Positions 26,312-34,924 of a stretch of DNA of 64,000 nt are shown in pieces. Origin of the DNA: Phytohabitans houttuyneae (GTDB lineage Bacteria; Actinomycetota; Actinomycetes; Mycobacteriales; Micromonosporaceae); contig NZ_BLPF01000002.1 of assembly GCF_011764425.1 (NCBI RefSeq), forward strand, positions 744,997 to 808,996, in the 5' to 3' direction. A program made the position numbers and the translations under genes. The notes under the pieces are model-generated. The model was given only the letters and a program-made list of their open reading frames with translations, made no database searches and was not told the origin of the DNA. Position 1 is the stretch's first letter. Every line of letters starts with the position of its first letter.

Positions 26312-27305
26312 AGGAAACTCCTCCACGGGTACGCAGTCCGTCGGCGTACAGGTAGCGCAGCGGGTCGGCGGGATCTGGCTCCGGGCTTTCCAGCGCTGAC
26401 CGGACCGCCTCCTCGAGCGTCGCCTCGATCTCCGCGTCGATCAGCTCCCGCTCCTGCGCACCCAGCCGCTCTGCCTGGATGCGCAGCGGGTCGCGCTCCT
26501 GCCAACGCGCCACTTCCGCCTTGTCCCGGTAGAGCAGGTGGGTCTTCAGCTCGAAGGTGTGGTGGCCCTGGTACCGGTACGTCAGCAGCTCCAGCACGCT
26601 CGGTCCGCCGCCGGCCCGCGCCCTGTCTACTGCCTGCCGTGCCGCGTCCCGGACCACGACCGGGTCCTGCCCGTCTACAGTGGACGCCGGGATGCCGAAG
26701 GCCTCCGCCCTTCCGACGACAGAGCCGGCGTTGCCGACGTGCGCGGCGAGCGTGGTCGCGTACAGGTTGTTTTCACACACCAACAACACCGGCACCCGCC
26801 ACAGCGCCGCGAGGTTGAACGACTCGAGCAGCGCGCCCTGGTTGACCGCGCCGTCACCGAAAAAGGCGACGGCCACCCTGTCGCCGCCCTCCTGCGCCAG
26901 CGCCCAGCCGACCCCGGTGGCGATGGCGGCACCGTGGCCGACGGTGGCGGTGGCGCCGTACACGCCGCTGTCGAGGTCGGCCGGGTGCAGCGAGCCCCCG
27001 CCTCCGCGCCCGACGCCGGTGACCCGCCCGAGGATCTCGGCCATCAGCCGGCCCGGGTCGCAACCCTTGGCCAGCAGGTGCCCGTGCCCGCGGTGGTTGG
27101 ACAGCACGACGTCGTCCGGCCGCAGGGCCGCGCACACGCCGGCGGCGGCCGCCTCCTGGCCGATGCACGGATGGATGCCGGGGATGTCGCCGGACTGCAC
27201 GAGCTCGATCGCGCGCTCCTCGAAGCGGCGGATCAGCCGGATGGTCCGGTACAGCTGCGCGTGCCCGTCCCCGGTCGGGGGGCCGGGCGCCTCACCCGTG
27301 GTCAC
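26304..27305 (-). CDS. TPP-dependent 2-oxo acid dehydrogenase E1 alpha subunit
   Basis: 333 residues from GTG 27305, overlapping the ACP stop by 4 bases. The TPP motif runs from GDG (150-152) to NN (179-180), with NQGALLESFNLAALW between. YGATATVGHGAAIATGVG (116-133) and RRFEERA are typical of acetoin/pyruvate dehydrogenase alpha chains. The order ACP - E1 alpha - E1 beta with overlapping codons implies equimolar synthesis and possibly a direct complex with the ACP as acyl acceptor. Confidence 0.9.
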   Translation of the reverse strand: MTTGEAPGPPTGDGHAQLYRTIRLIRRFEERAIELVQSGDIPGIHPCIGQEAAAAGVCAALRPDDVVLSNHRGHGHLLAKGCDPGRLMAEILGRVTGVGRGGGGSLHPADLDSGVYGATATVGHGAAIATGVGWALAQEGGDRVAVAFFGDGAVNQGALLESFNLAALWRVPVLLVCENNLYATTLAAHVGNAGSVVGRAEAFGIPASTVDGQDPVVVRDAARQAVDRARAGGGPSVLELLTYRYQGHHTFELKTHLLYRDKAEVARWQERDPLRIQAERLGAQERELIDAEIEATLEEAVRSALESPEPDPADPLRYLYADGLRTRGGVSYA

Positions 27306-27580
27306 CTGGGCGCCCCGCCGGCCTGCGCGACCGACTCCGCTCGTTTGGCGACCTCCGCGGCGAACTCGCCGAGCGTCATGATGGCCAAGGTCTCGACGTC
27401 ATCGTCGTCGAACGTCACGCCGTACTGCTCTTCGATGCGAAGCGCCAGCTCGGACACCGCGAGTGAGTCAAGGTCCGCACCGGACGGTCCGAGCATTGTC
27501 TCCGGACCTGTCTCTTCGGTGTAGAAGTTCATTTCACGCAATGCTTGGATGGTGAACGCCATGACGTCGTCGGCTGACAT
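27302..27580 (-). CDS. Free-standing acyl carrier protein
   Basis: 92 residues from ATG 27580, with AAAGGAAAGG upstream. Phosphopantetheine site DLDSLAVSE with Ser39; helices II and III are acidic (ALRIEEQYGV, then DVETLAIMTLGEF) as in type II ACPs. It is the first gene of a three-gene unit with E1 alpha/beta and divergent from the KAS III-like gene. It probably carries the acyl unit made by the E1 pair and hands it to the KAS III-like enzyme or the PKS. Confidence 0.9.
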   Translation of the reverse strand: MSADDVMAFTIQALREMNFYTEETGPETMLGPSGADLDSLAVSELALRIEEQYGVTFDDDDVETLAIMTLGEFAAEVAKRAESVAQAGGAPR

Positions 27581-28056
27581 GGTTCAGCTACCTTTCCTTT
27601 CGGGCGGAGGTGCGGGGTAGCAAGCCGGCGTCCGGAGTGGACGTCCCGGCATCCCTGGTAAATGGCCAGCCACCGACTCCAGCGTTCCGCCGCGGAGCCG
27701 GCTTATGACGTGCGCAGCCGGCCAATCAGCGAATGTCGGCCCAGCCCAGATCGACCGCGACGTCACTGGACAGGGTGGAGTCAGTCGATAAAGTCGAATT
27801 CTGCCACCGACGGCCCCCAGGACTATTGCTCATGCCGATAACACATTCCAAAATGCGTGCTTCGAAGCTATCAGCGGGTTGCTGTACCGGTCAACGTCGG
27901 GCATTACGGTCTCAACGCATGCTGCAGCCGAAACGGTGGCAAGATTCAAGCGGTCCTCAGTCCAGGGTCGAGGCCACCTGTACCAAGTCCATCCATCAGG
28001 GCCATTAGAGTCTGTCCGAAAGACAGTTATCGCGCTATGGCCGGCCGATTTGGGAG
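27581..28056. promoter_or_regulatory. Divergent promoter region between ACP operon and KAS III-like operon
   Basis: 476 bases without a convincing gene; short frames here lack coding character. An AT-richer island at about 27820-27870 is the best place for promoters. Two AGTCGA hexamers lie nine bases apart just after 27780. The gap is long for this cluster and is the main non-PKS promoter node, driving ACP-E1 leftward and KAS III-SDR-GT-GT-TesB rightward. Confidence 0.45.
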
Positions 28057-29097
28057 ATGCGTTTGAAAGTCAACGACGTCTACATCTCCGGCCTGGGTGT
28101 CTTTCAGCCTCCGGTGCAGGACGCCGGGCAGGCCGCCCGGCGCGGCGAGTACAGCCCGGCCGCGTACCTGGAGAACAGGCTGACCGGTGCCGGCGTCGCC
28201 GGCGACATCTCGCCCCCGGAGATGGCCGTGCGCGCGGCCCGCCAGGCGCTGTCCCGTGCCGCCGCCGATCCGGCCCGGATCGGCATGGTGCTGCACGCGT
28301 CCGTCTTCTTCCAGGGGCCCGAGATGTGGCTGCCCGGCCCGTACATCCAGCGGGAGGTCGCCGGCACGTCGGCACCGGCGTTCGAGATCCGGCTGGGCTG
28401 CAACGGCGTGTTCGCGGCGCTGGAGATCGCGGCCGGCCGCATGTCCGCGGCGGCGGACGACCGGACGGTGCTGGTGACCACGGCGGAAAACCTCGGCTCG
28501 CCGCTGATGGACCGGTGGAACTCGGCGCCCGGGTTCATCCTGGGCGACGCCGGCAGTGCGCTGCTGCTGGACCGCGGCGACGGCTTCGCCCGGCTGCGGG
28601 CCGTGGGCAGCGCGGTGGTGCCCGAGGTCGAGCCGCTGTACCGCGGCGGCGAGCCGCTCTACCCGCCCACCGTGCCGCAGGGCCGGAAAATCGACATGCG
28701 CGAGCGCGCGGAGTACTTCCGGGACAACGTGATGTCGCTGACCGACGCCGCCGAGCTGAGGACCCGGGTTCGGCTGGATCTGATCGAACGGACGCTGGAC
28801 GAGGCGGACCGGAAGCTTGTCGACATGACCCGGGTCGTCTGCGGAAACTCCGCGGCCTACATGGTGCAGCACGACCTGCTGGAGCCGCTGGGCATCACGA
28901 TGGAGCGCACCACCTGGCAGTTCGGCCGCGGCGTCGGGCACACCGGCGCGAGCGACCAGCTGCTGTCCATCAACCACCTGCTGGTGACCGGTCAGCTCGC
29001 GGCCGGTGACCACCTGCTGCTGTTCGGCGGCGCGCCGGCCACGATGTCCTGCGCGGTCCTGGAGGTGCTGGACATCCCCGGGTGGGCGCGGGAATGA
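28057..29097 (+). CDS. KAS III-like acyltransferase/ketosynthase
   Basis: 346 residues if ATG 28057 is used. GGGAG sits directly against that ATG but six bases before TTG 28063, so TTG may be the real start. The thiolase fold is complete: FEIRLGCNGVFAALEIA with Cys115, and GRGVGHTGASDQ with His295 and Asp300. Canonical FabH has His in HQAN and Asn in the GNT motif; here the HQAN position reads CGNS and the last motif has Asp. That pattern matches KAS III-like acyltransferases (CerJ/DpsC-like) more than FabH. It may load an E1-derived acyl group or transfer an acyl unit to a sugar or hydroxyl. Confidence 0.82.
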   Translation: MRLKVNDVYISGLGVFQPPVQDAGQAARRGEYSPAAYLENRLTGAGVAGDISPPEMAVRAARQALSRAAADPARIGMVLHASVFFQGPEMWLPGPYIQREVAGTSAPAFEIRLGCNGVFAALEIAAGRMSAAADDRTVLVTTAENLGSPLMDRWNSAPGFILGDAGSALLLDRGDGFARLRAVGSAVVPEVEPLYRGGEPLYPPTVPQGRKIDMRERAEYFRDNVMSLTDAAELRTRVRLDLIERTLDEADRKLVDMTRVVCGNSAAYMVQHDLLEPLGITMERTTWQFGRGVGHTGASDQLLSINHLLVTGQLAAGDHLLLFGGAPATMSCAVLEVLDIPGWARE

Positions 29098-29939
29098 CCG
29101 CGGGCGCCCGCACCTGGCTCGTCACCGGAAGCTCGGCCGGTCTCGGCCGGGCGATAGTGACCGAGCTGCTCGCACGGGGCGAGACGGTGGCGGCCACCGC
29201 GCGGAATCCAGACGCGCTGTCGGACCTGCGACCCTCGCCACCGAGTCTGTTGTGGACGGCCCAGCTGGACGTCACCGACCCGGAGCGGATCCGGCAGGTG
29301 GTCGACGACGCCGTCGACGCGCTCGGCCACATCGACGTGGTGGTCAGCAACGCCGGGTACGGGTTGTTCGGCGCGGCCGAGGAGGCCACCCGCGACCAGG
29401 TCGAGCGGCAGATCCAGACCAACCTGACCGGGCCCATCCACCTGGCCCAGGCGGTGCTGCCGCACCTGCGGGCGCGGGGCCACGGGCGGATCATCCAGAT
29501 TTCGAGTATCGCCGGACAGGGCGCGGCCCCCGGCATGGCGGTCTACTGCGCCACCAAGCGGGGCGTGGAGGGCTTTTTCGAGTCGCTGGCCGCCGAGGTG
29601 AAGAGCTTCGGGATAGGCGTGACGATCGTCGAGCCCGGCTCGGTGCGCACAAGCTTCTTCGACCGCGGCAAGGAGGTGACCGCCGCGTTGCCGGCCTACG
29701 CGGGCACCCCGGTCGCGGCTCTTCGTGACCGGGTCGAGGACGGTCGCGTGTCGTGTCGCGGCGACTTGGCGAAGATGGCCGGCGCGATCGTCGACGCCGC
29801 CACGCGTCCGACCGCTCCGCTGCGGCTCGCGCTCGGCAGCGACGCGTACCGGCTGATCCGGCACGGGCTGACGGCGCGCCTGGCGGAGCTGGAAGAGCAG
29901 AAGCACATCGCGCTCTCCACCGACACATCGTACGCATGA
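29094..29939 (+). CDS. Short-chain dehydrogenase/reductase
   Basis: 281 residues from ATG 29094, overlapping the KAS III stop (ATGA). Classical SDR: NAD(P) motif TGSSAGLGRA, NNAG-equivalent VSNAGYG, catalytic Ser in QISSIAGQGA and YCATK (YxxxK). Its length fits the classical family with a longer C-terminus. It probably reduces a ketone made by the KAS III-like enzyme, or acts in sugar or polyketide tailoring. Confidence 0.88.
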   Translation: MTAGARTWLVTGSSAGLGRAIVTELLARGETVAATARNPDALSDLRPSPPSLLWTAQLDVTDPERIRQVVDDAVDALGHIDVVVSNAGYGLFGAAEEATRDQVERQIQTNLTGPIHLAQAVLPHLRARGHGRIIQISSIAGQGAAPGMAVYCATKRGVEGFFESLAAEVKSFGIGVTIVEPGSVRTSFFDRGKEVTAALPAYAGTPVAALRDRVEDGRVSCRGDLAKMAGAIVDAATRPTAPLRLALGSDAYRLIRHGLTARLAELEEQKHIALSTDTSYA

Positions 29940-29973
29940 CGTCCCGTGGGCGGCATGAAGGAGGGGGAAGAGG

Positions 29974-31236
29974 ATGCGCATCGCAGTCCTGGCGCTCGGT
30001 ACCCGCGGTGATGTCTATCCGCTGACGGCGCTCGCCGCCGAGTTGGCCCGCCGCGGCCACCAGATGCGCGTCGGCGTGTCACCCAACCTTGTGGATGTTC
30101 CCCGGCGGCTCGGGCTCGACGTGGTGCCGGCCGGGTGGAACCAGCAGCAGGCAATGGAGTCAGAGCGCGGCCGGGAGTGGGTCACCATGACGGACGTCGA
30201 CTCCTTCGTCCGGCGCACGCACGAGATCTACCGGGAGTACGGCGAGGGGTTCGACGCCGAGGCGATCGACATCAGCGCCGGCTGCGAGGCGGTCATCTGC
30301 GCCGCCATGAGCGAGTGGTGGGCAACGGCTCTGGTGGAGGCGCTTGACGTCCCGCTCATCGCGCACGACGTCGCGCCGAACCGGCCGAACGATGTGGTGC
30401 CACATCCGCTGATGACCCCCGACCCGCTGCCGACCGCCGCCGCCAACCGGGCGACCTATCTGAACTTCGCGCGGCGGGACTGGCGGCACCGGCGCGACCA
30501 GGTGTTCCGGTTCCGTCGCCGCCTCGGGCTTCCGCCCATGCCGCCGCGCTCGACGCTGCTGAAGCGGCGGCCCCTGGAGCTGCAGGGCTACAGCCCCACA
30601 CTGGTTCCGGGCCTGACCTGGGACTCCTATCGGCCGATCGTCGGCGACCTGCGGTTGACCGAGGCCGACCTGCACCGCGTCGGGGTGTCCACACTGGACC
30701 CCGGCCTGGTGGAGTGGCTGGACGCGGGCGAGCCACCGGTGTTGTTAACGTTCGGCAGCACACCGATGCCGGATCCGGCCGGGATGCTTGCGGGCATCGG
30801 TCGGGCCTGCCGGTCGCTGGGCCTGCGTGGCCTGGTGGTCACCGGCTGGGGCCTGTCCGGCGTGGAGCGGTCCGCGACGCCGGAGCTGCGTGTCGAGTCC
30901 TATGTGGACTATGACGTCGTGCTGCCACGCTGCGCGATGGTGGTGCACCACGGCAGCGCCACCATCACGGCGGCGGGTGTGCGCGCGGGCCTGCCGACGA
31001 TGGTTTGCTCATCCTTCTGCGACCAGCCGTTCTGGGGCCGCCAGCTGGAGCGGCTCGGTGCCGGCGTGCACATGCGTTTCATCGACCTGACCGAGGAGCA
31101 TCTGCGGTCGGGATTGTCACGCCTGATGGCGGATCCGGTGCGGCGGCGTGCGGCGGAGCTCGGCGAACAAGTGCGCGCGGAACCTCACGGCACGCTGGCG
31201 GCCGCCGACGAAGTCGACAAGTACCTCGCGGCATGA
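29974..31236 (+). CDS. GT1-family glycosyltransferase, copy 1
   Basis: 420 residues from ATG 29974, with AAGGAGGGGG upstream. GT-B fold: N-terminal MRIAVLALGTRGDVYPL as in sterol glucosyltransferases and macrolide glycosyltransferases; C-terminal nucleotide-sugar site with SYVDYDVVLPRCAMVVHHG and GSATITAAGVRAGLPTM, then DQPFWGRQL. A rare TTA leucine codon occurs at residue 258 (30745-30747), which in Streptomyces would make it bldA-dependent. It is followed 16 bases later by a close paralogue. It probably transfers a sugar to the polyketide. Confidence 0.9.
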   Translation: MRIAVLALGTRGDVYPLTALAAELARRGHQMRVGVSPNLVDVPRRLGLDVVPAGWNQQQAMESERGREWVTMTDVDSFVRRTHEIYREYGEGFDAEAIDISAGCEAVICAAMSEWWATALVEALDVPLIAHDVAPNRPNDVVPHPLMTPDPLPTAAANRATYLNFARRDWRHRRDQVFRFRRRLGLPPMPPRSTLLKRRPLELQGYSPTLVPGLTWDSYRPIVGDLRLTEADLHRVGVSTLDPGLVEWLDAGEPPVLLTFGSTPMPDPAGMLAGIGRACRSLGLRGLVVTGWGLSGVERSATPELRVESYVDYDVVLPRCAMVVHHGSATITAAGVRAGLPTMVCSSFCDQPFWGRQLERLGAGVHMRFIDLTEEHLRSGLSRLMADPVRRRAAELGEQVRAEPHGTLAAADEVDKYLAA

Positions 31237-31252
31237 AGCAGGAGGAACAAGG

Positions 31253-32515
31253 ATGCGCATCACCGTCCTGGCGCTCGGCACCCGCGGTGATGTTTACCCG
31301 CTGATGGCGCTCGCCGCCGAGCTGGCCCGCCGCGGCCACGAGGTGCGCATCGGCGTGTCGCCCAACCTGGTGGACATGCCCCGGCGGCTGGGGCTCGACG
31401 TGGTGCCGGTCGGGTGGGACCAGCAGAAGGTACTGGAGTCCGAGCGCGGCCGGGAGTGGGTCACCATGACCGACATCGACTCCTTCCTCCGGCGCACGCA
31501 CGAGATCTATCGGGAGTACGGCGAACGGTTCGACGACGAGGCGATCGAGATCAGCGCCGGCTGCGAGGCCGTCGTGTGCGCCGTGGTCAGCGAGCAGTGG
31601 GCCGCGGCGGTGGCGGAGGCGCGGGACGTCCCCCTCGTCGCGTACGACCTCGCGCCGGCCCGTCCGAACGACGTGGTGCCGCATCCGCTGATGACCCCCG
31701 ATCCTCTGCCGGATGCCGCCGCGACCCGGGCGACCTTTGTGAACTTCACCCGGCGGGACTGGCGGTACCGGCGCGACCAGGTGTTCCGGTTTCGCCGGCG
31801 CCTCGGGCTTCCGCCGATGCCGCCGCGCCCGACGCGGCTGGGCCGGCGCCCACTGGAGCTGCAGGGCTACAGCCCCACGCTGGTTCCGGGCCTGACCTGG
31901 GACGCCTACCGGCCGATCGTCGGCGACCTGCGGCTGACCCCTGCCGACCTGCACCGCGCCGGCATGTCCACACTCGACCCCGAGCTCGCGCGGTGGCTGG
32001 ACGCGGGTGAGCCGCCAGCGCTGATAACGTTCGGCAGCACCCTGGTGCCGGACCCGGCCGCGATGATGGCGGCCATCGGGCGGGTCTGCCGGTCGCTGGG
32101 CCTGCGCGGCCTCGTGGTCACCGGCTGGGGCCTGTCCGGCATCAAGCCGTCCACGACACCCGAGCTGCGTGTCGTGCCCTATGTGGACTATGACGTCGTG
32201 CTGCCACGCTGTGCCATGGTGGTGCACCACGGCAGCGCCACGATCACCGCCGCCGGTGTGCGCGCGGGCCTGCCGACGATGGTTTGCTCATCCTTCACCG
32301 ACCAGCCGTTCTGGGGCCGTCAGCTGGAACGGCTCGGTGCCGGCGTGCACATACGGTTTACCGACCTGACCGAGGAGAGGTTGCGGTCCGGCATGTCCCG
32401 CCTGACGGAGGAGCCGGTGCGGCGGCGCGCGGCGGAGCTCGGCGAGCGGATGCGCGCCGAACCTCACGGCACGCTGGCCGCCGCCGACGAAGTCGACAAG
32501 TACCTCGCGGCATGA
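31253..32515 (+). CDS. GT1-family glycosyltransferase, copy 2
   Basis: 420 residues from ATG 31253, with AGGAGG upstream, colinear with copy 1 without gaps and about 80% identical by eye. The C-terminal HHGSATITAAGVRAGLPTM block and the end DKYLAA are identical. Differences cluster in the N-terminal acceptor domain (for example WDQQKVLE versus WNQQQAME), so the two copies may add sugars sequentially or to different positions. The TTA codon of copy 1 is not conserved (ATA here). Its stop overlaps the TesB start (ATGA). Confidence 0.9.
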   Translation: MRITVLALGTRGDVYPLMALAAELARRGHEVRIGVSPNLVDMPRRLGLDVVPVGWDQQKVLESERGREWVTMTDIDSFLRRTHEIYREYGERFDDEAIEISAGCEAVVCAVVSEQWAAAVAEARDVPLVAYDLAPARPNDVVPHPLMTPDPLPDAAATRATFVNFTRRDWRYRRDQVFRFRRRLGLPPMPPRPTRLGRRPLELQGYSPTLVPGLTWDAYRPIVGDLRLTPADLHRAGMSTLDPELARWLDAGEPPALITFGSTLVPDPAAMMAAIGRVCRSLGLRGLVVTGWGLSGIKPSTTPELRVVPYVDYDVVLPRCAMVVHHGSATITAAGVRAGLPTMVCSSFTDQPFWGRQLERLGAGVHIRFTDLTEERLRSGMSRLTEEPVRRRAAELGERMRAEPHGTLAAADEVDKYLAA

Positions 32516-33450
32516 ACGGCGAATCGGCCGTCGACGAGCTGGTCGAGCTGCTCGACCTGGCACCGCTCGCACCCGATGGCGAACCCACCACAATGGATCC
32601 GCTGGTACCCGTCGCCGGCGTCTTCGCCGGACGCGGTGCGGCGCGTGGGCCCACACGCCGGTACGGTGGGCTCATCGCCGCGCAGGCGCTGGCCGCGGCC
32701 GGCCGCACTGTCAGGCCCGGTCGGCCGGTGCACTCGCTGCACGCGTACTTCACCCGCCCGGGCGACAGCCGCAGACCGATAACCTACGCGGTCGAGACCC
32801 TTCGCGACGGCCGCTCCATGTCCGCCCGGCGCGTGGTCGCGATCCAGCGCGGTACACCGATCTTCTTCCTGAGCGCCTCGTTCCACGACCCGGACACCGG
32901 GCTGGAGCACGAGCAGCCGCCGCCGAAGGTGCCCGCACCGGACGAGGTACCGACACTGGCCGAGCTGCTCGCGGGCGAGCCACGCCGGCTGGCCGCCGTG
33001 GAGCACATGCTGTTCGCGTTCGACGCCAGGTACATCGGACCCCCGCCGTGGGCGCAGGAGGCGGCGGAGCAAGTGGCCGGCATGCCGCGCCAGGCATGGG
33101 TGAGGGTGGCCGGCAAGCTGCCCGACGACCCGCTGGTACACGCCAGCGCGCTCACATTCATCTCGGACCTGCCACTGTTGATCAATTCGATGGTGGCCGG
33201 GCACGAGCAGGAGTGGGGACCAGCTGACGCCGGCGTCAGCATCGACCACACGGTGTGGTTTCACCGCCCCTGCCGCGCGGACGAATGGCTGCTGTACGAC
33301 TGCCGCAGCCCGTGGGCGGCGGGCGGTCGTGGCCTGGCGACCGGACGCCTGTACACGACGGACGGCGACCTGGTCGCCACGGTGGCCCAGGAGGGCCTGC
33401 TCCGCTGGCACGGCGGCCCAGCCCGCCCACCGCACCAGGCCGCGCCTTGA
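32512..33450 (+). CDS. TesB-like acyl-CoA thioesterase II
   Basis: 312 residues from ATG 32512, overlapping the stop of glycosyltransferase 2. It is a double-hotdog protein: first half RRYGGLIAAQALAAAG and HSLHAYFTRPGD, second half SIDHTVWFHRPCRADEWLLY and GRLYTTDGDLVATVAQEG, all typical of TesB. Because the PKS has no thioesterase domain, this is the best candidate in the cluster for chain release or proofreading, which is inference. Confidence 0.88.
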   Translation: MNGESAVDELVELLDLAPLAPDGEPTTMDPLVPVAGVFAGRGAARGPTRRYGGLIAAQALAAAGRTVRPGRPVHSLHAYFTRPGDSRRPITYAVETLRDGRSMSARRVVAIQRGTPIFFLSASFHDPDTGLEHEQPPPKVPAPDEVPTLAELLAGEPRRLAAVEHMLFAFDARYIGPPPWAQEAAEQVAGMPRQAWVRVAGKLPDDPLVHASALTFISDLPLLINSMVAGHEQEWGPADAGVSIDHTVWFHRPCRADEWLLYDCRSPWAAGGRGLATGRLYTTDGDLVATVAQEGLLRWHGGPARPPHQAAP

Positions 33451-33550
33451 CCTTGGCCGGGACGTCAAGCAGCGTCGCGCGTCGGGGTGCGGGCGTGGTT
33501 CAGCAAGCTCGGAGAGGGTGGCCGTTCCCGGCGGACATAGCATCTGATGT

Positions 33551-34924
33551 ATGTCATCCTCGGGTGCGGCGGTGGTCATCGGCGCGAGCATGGGCGGGCT
33601 GTTGGCGGCCCGCGCGCTTCATGAGGCGTACGGAAAGGTCGTGATCGTCGACCGCGACGCGCTGCCGGACTCGGCGGCGGCCCGGCGGGGCGTGCCTCAG
33701 GGCCGGCAGCTGCACGTCCTGCTCTCCCGGGGGCGCGAGGCGCTGGAGGAGCTGTTTGCCGGCCTGACCGACGAACTGCGACTCGCCGGCGCGCCCCTTG
33801 TCGACCTGCACAGCGAGGTCAACTGGCACAACGACGGTTACCTGATGCGCCGGGCACCGTCGTCGCTGCTGGCGCTCGGGCTCAGCCGGCCGCTGCTGGA
33901 GCACGCGGTGCGGGCGAGGGTGGCGGCGCTGCCCGGCGTCGAGGTCCGGTCGGGGACCGAGGTGGTGGGGCTCGTGACCGACTCGGACCGGCGTCGCGTC
34001 ACCGGCGTGCGCACCTCCGCCGGCATCGTCGAGGCCGACCTGGTCGTGGACGCGGGCGGCCGGGCCTGCCGTACGCCGGTGTGGCTGGGCGAGCTGGGCT
34101 ACGACCGGCCCGCCGAGGAGCGGGTGCGGGTCGGCGTCACCTATGTGACCCGGACGTACCGGCGCCACCCCGGACTCATCGGAGACCTGGCCGGTGCGAT
34201 CACCAACGCCGTGCCGGGTTCGCCCCGGGCCGGCATCGTGGCGGCGATGGAGGGCGACCGGTTCGCGATCGCCCTCAGCGGCATGCTCGGCGAGGAACCA
34301 CCCACTGACGACGCGGGGATGGCCGACTTCGCCGGTACGCTGCCGCTGCCCGAGATGGCCGAGATCATCCGTACCGCCGAACCGACCTCGGACGCGGTGG
34401 CGATGCGCTTCCCGACGAGCGTGCGCCGGCGGTACGAGCGGCTGCGCCGTTTCCCTGACGGCTACCTGGTGGTGGCCGACGGGCTGTGCAGCTTCAACCC
34501 GATCTACGGCCAGGGCATCACGGTCGCGGCGCTGGAGGCCCTCCTGCTGCGACGGCTGGTCACCACGGGCACCCACGACCTGGCACGGCGCTTTTTCCGC
34601 GGCGCCTCCCGCCTCATCGACGCCCCTTGGTCGATCGCGGTCGGCACGGACCTGCGGTTCGCCGAGGTCGAGGGTCGTCGCGGGCCGAGGGTCCGGTTCG
34701 TCAACGCCTACGTCCACCGCGTGCACCTGGGCGCGACCGCCGACCCGGTGCTCGGCGCGGCTTTCCTGCGCGTCCTCAACCTCGTCGACCCACCGACCAG
34801 GCTGCTGGCTCCGGGCACCGCACTGCGGGTGCTGCGCGGCATGTTCCGCCGTGCCGTCCCCACCGCACCCGCGGCGGCCGCGCCGCTGCCGGCACGTACG
34901 AGCGGTCCTGGCCTGCCGTCATGA
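33551..34924 (+). CDS. FAD-dependent monooxygenase, MonCI/Lsd18-like, second copy
   Basis: 457 residues from ATG 33551. FAD motif [16 protein letters not shown] at the N-terminus, [17 protein letters not shown] loop, DLVVDAGGR, and [20 protein letters not shown]. The RxGVPQxRxxH and FNPxYGxG signatures are those of the Lsd18/MonCI epoxidase group. It is the last plus-strand gene of the cluster, and its end overlaps the convergent TetR end by 6 bases. Confidence 0.82.
   Translation: MSSSGAAVVIGASMGGLLAARALHEAYGKVVIVDRDALPDSAAARRGVPQGRQLHVLLSRGREALEELFAGLTDELRLAGAPLVDLHSEVNWHNDGYLMRRAPSSLLALGLSRPLLEHAVRARVAALPGVEVRSGTEVVGLVTDSDRRRVTGVRTSAGIVEADLVVDAGGRACRTPVWLGELGYDRPAEERVRVGVTYVTRTYRRHPGLIGDLAGAITNAVPGSPRAGIVAAMEGDRFAIALSGMLGEEPPTDDAGMADFAGTLPLPEMAEIIRTAEPTSDAVAMRFPTSVRRRYERLRRFPDGYLVVADGLCSFNPIYGQGITVAALEALLLRRLVTTGTHDLARRFFRGASRLIDAPWSIAVGTDLRFAEVEGRRGPRVRFVNAYVHRVHLGATADPVLGAAFLRVLNLVDPPTRLLAPGTALRVLRGMFRRAVPTAPAAAAPLPARTSGPGLPS

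Noticed and set aside
25340-27305. Ordinary branched-chain 2-oxo acid dehydrogenase operon
   Set aside because: No E2 or E3 gene is present and the pair is coupled to an ACP inside a biosynthetic cluster.
22806-34924. Polyether ionophore cluster, based on epoxidase-like flavoproteins
   Set aside because: No modular PKS array and no MonB-like epoxide hydrolase are present; only one PKS module is in the window.
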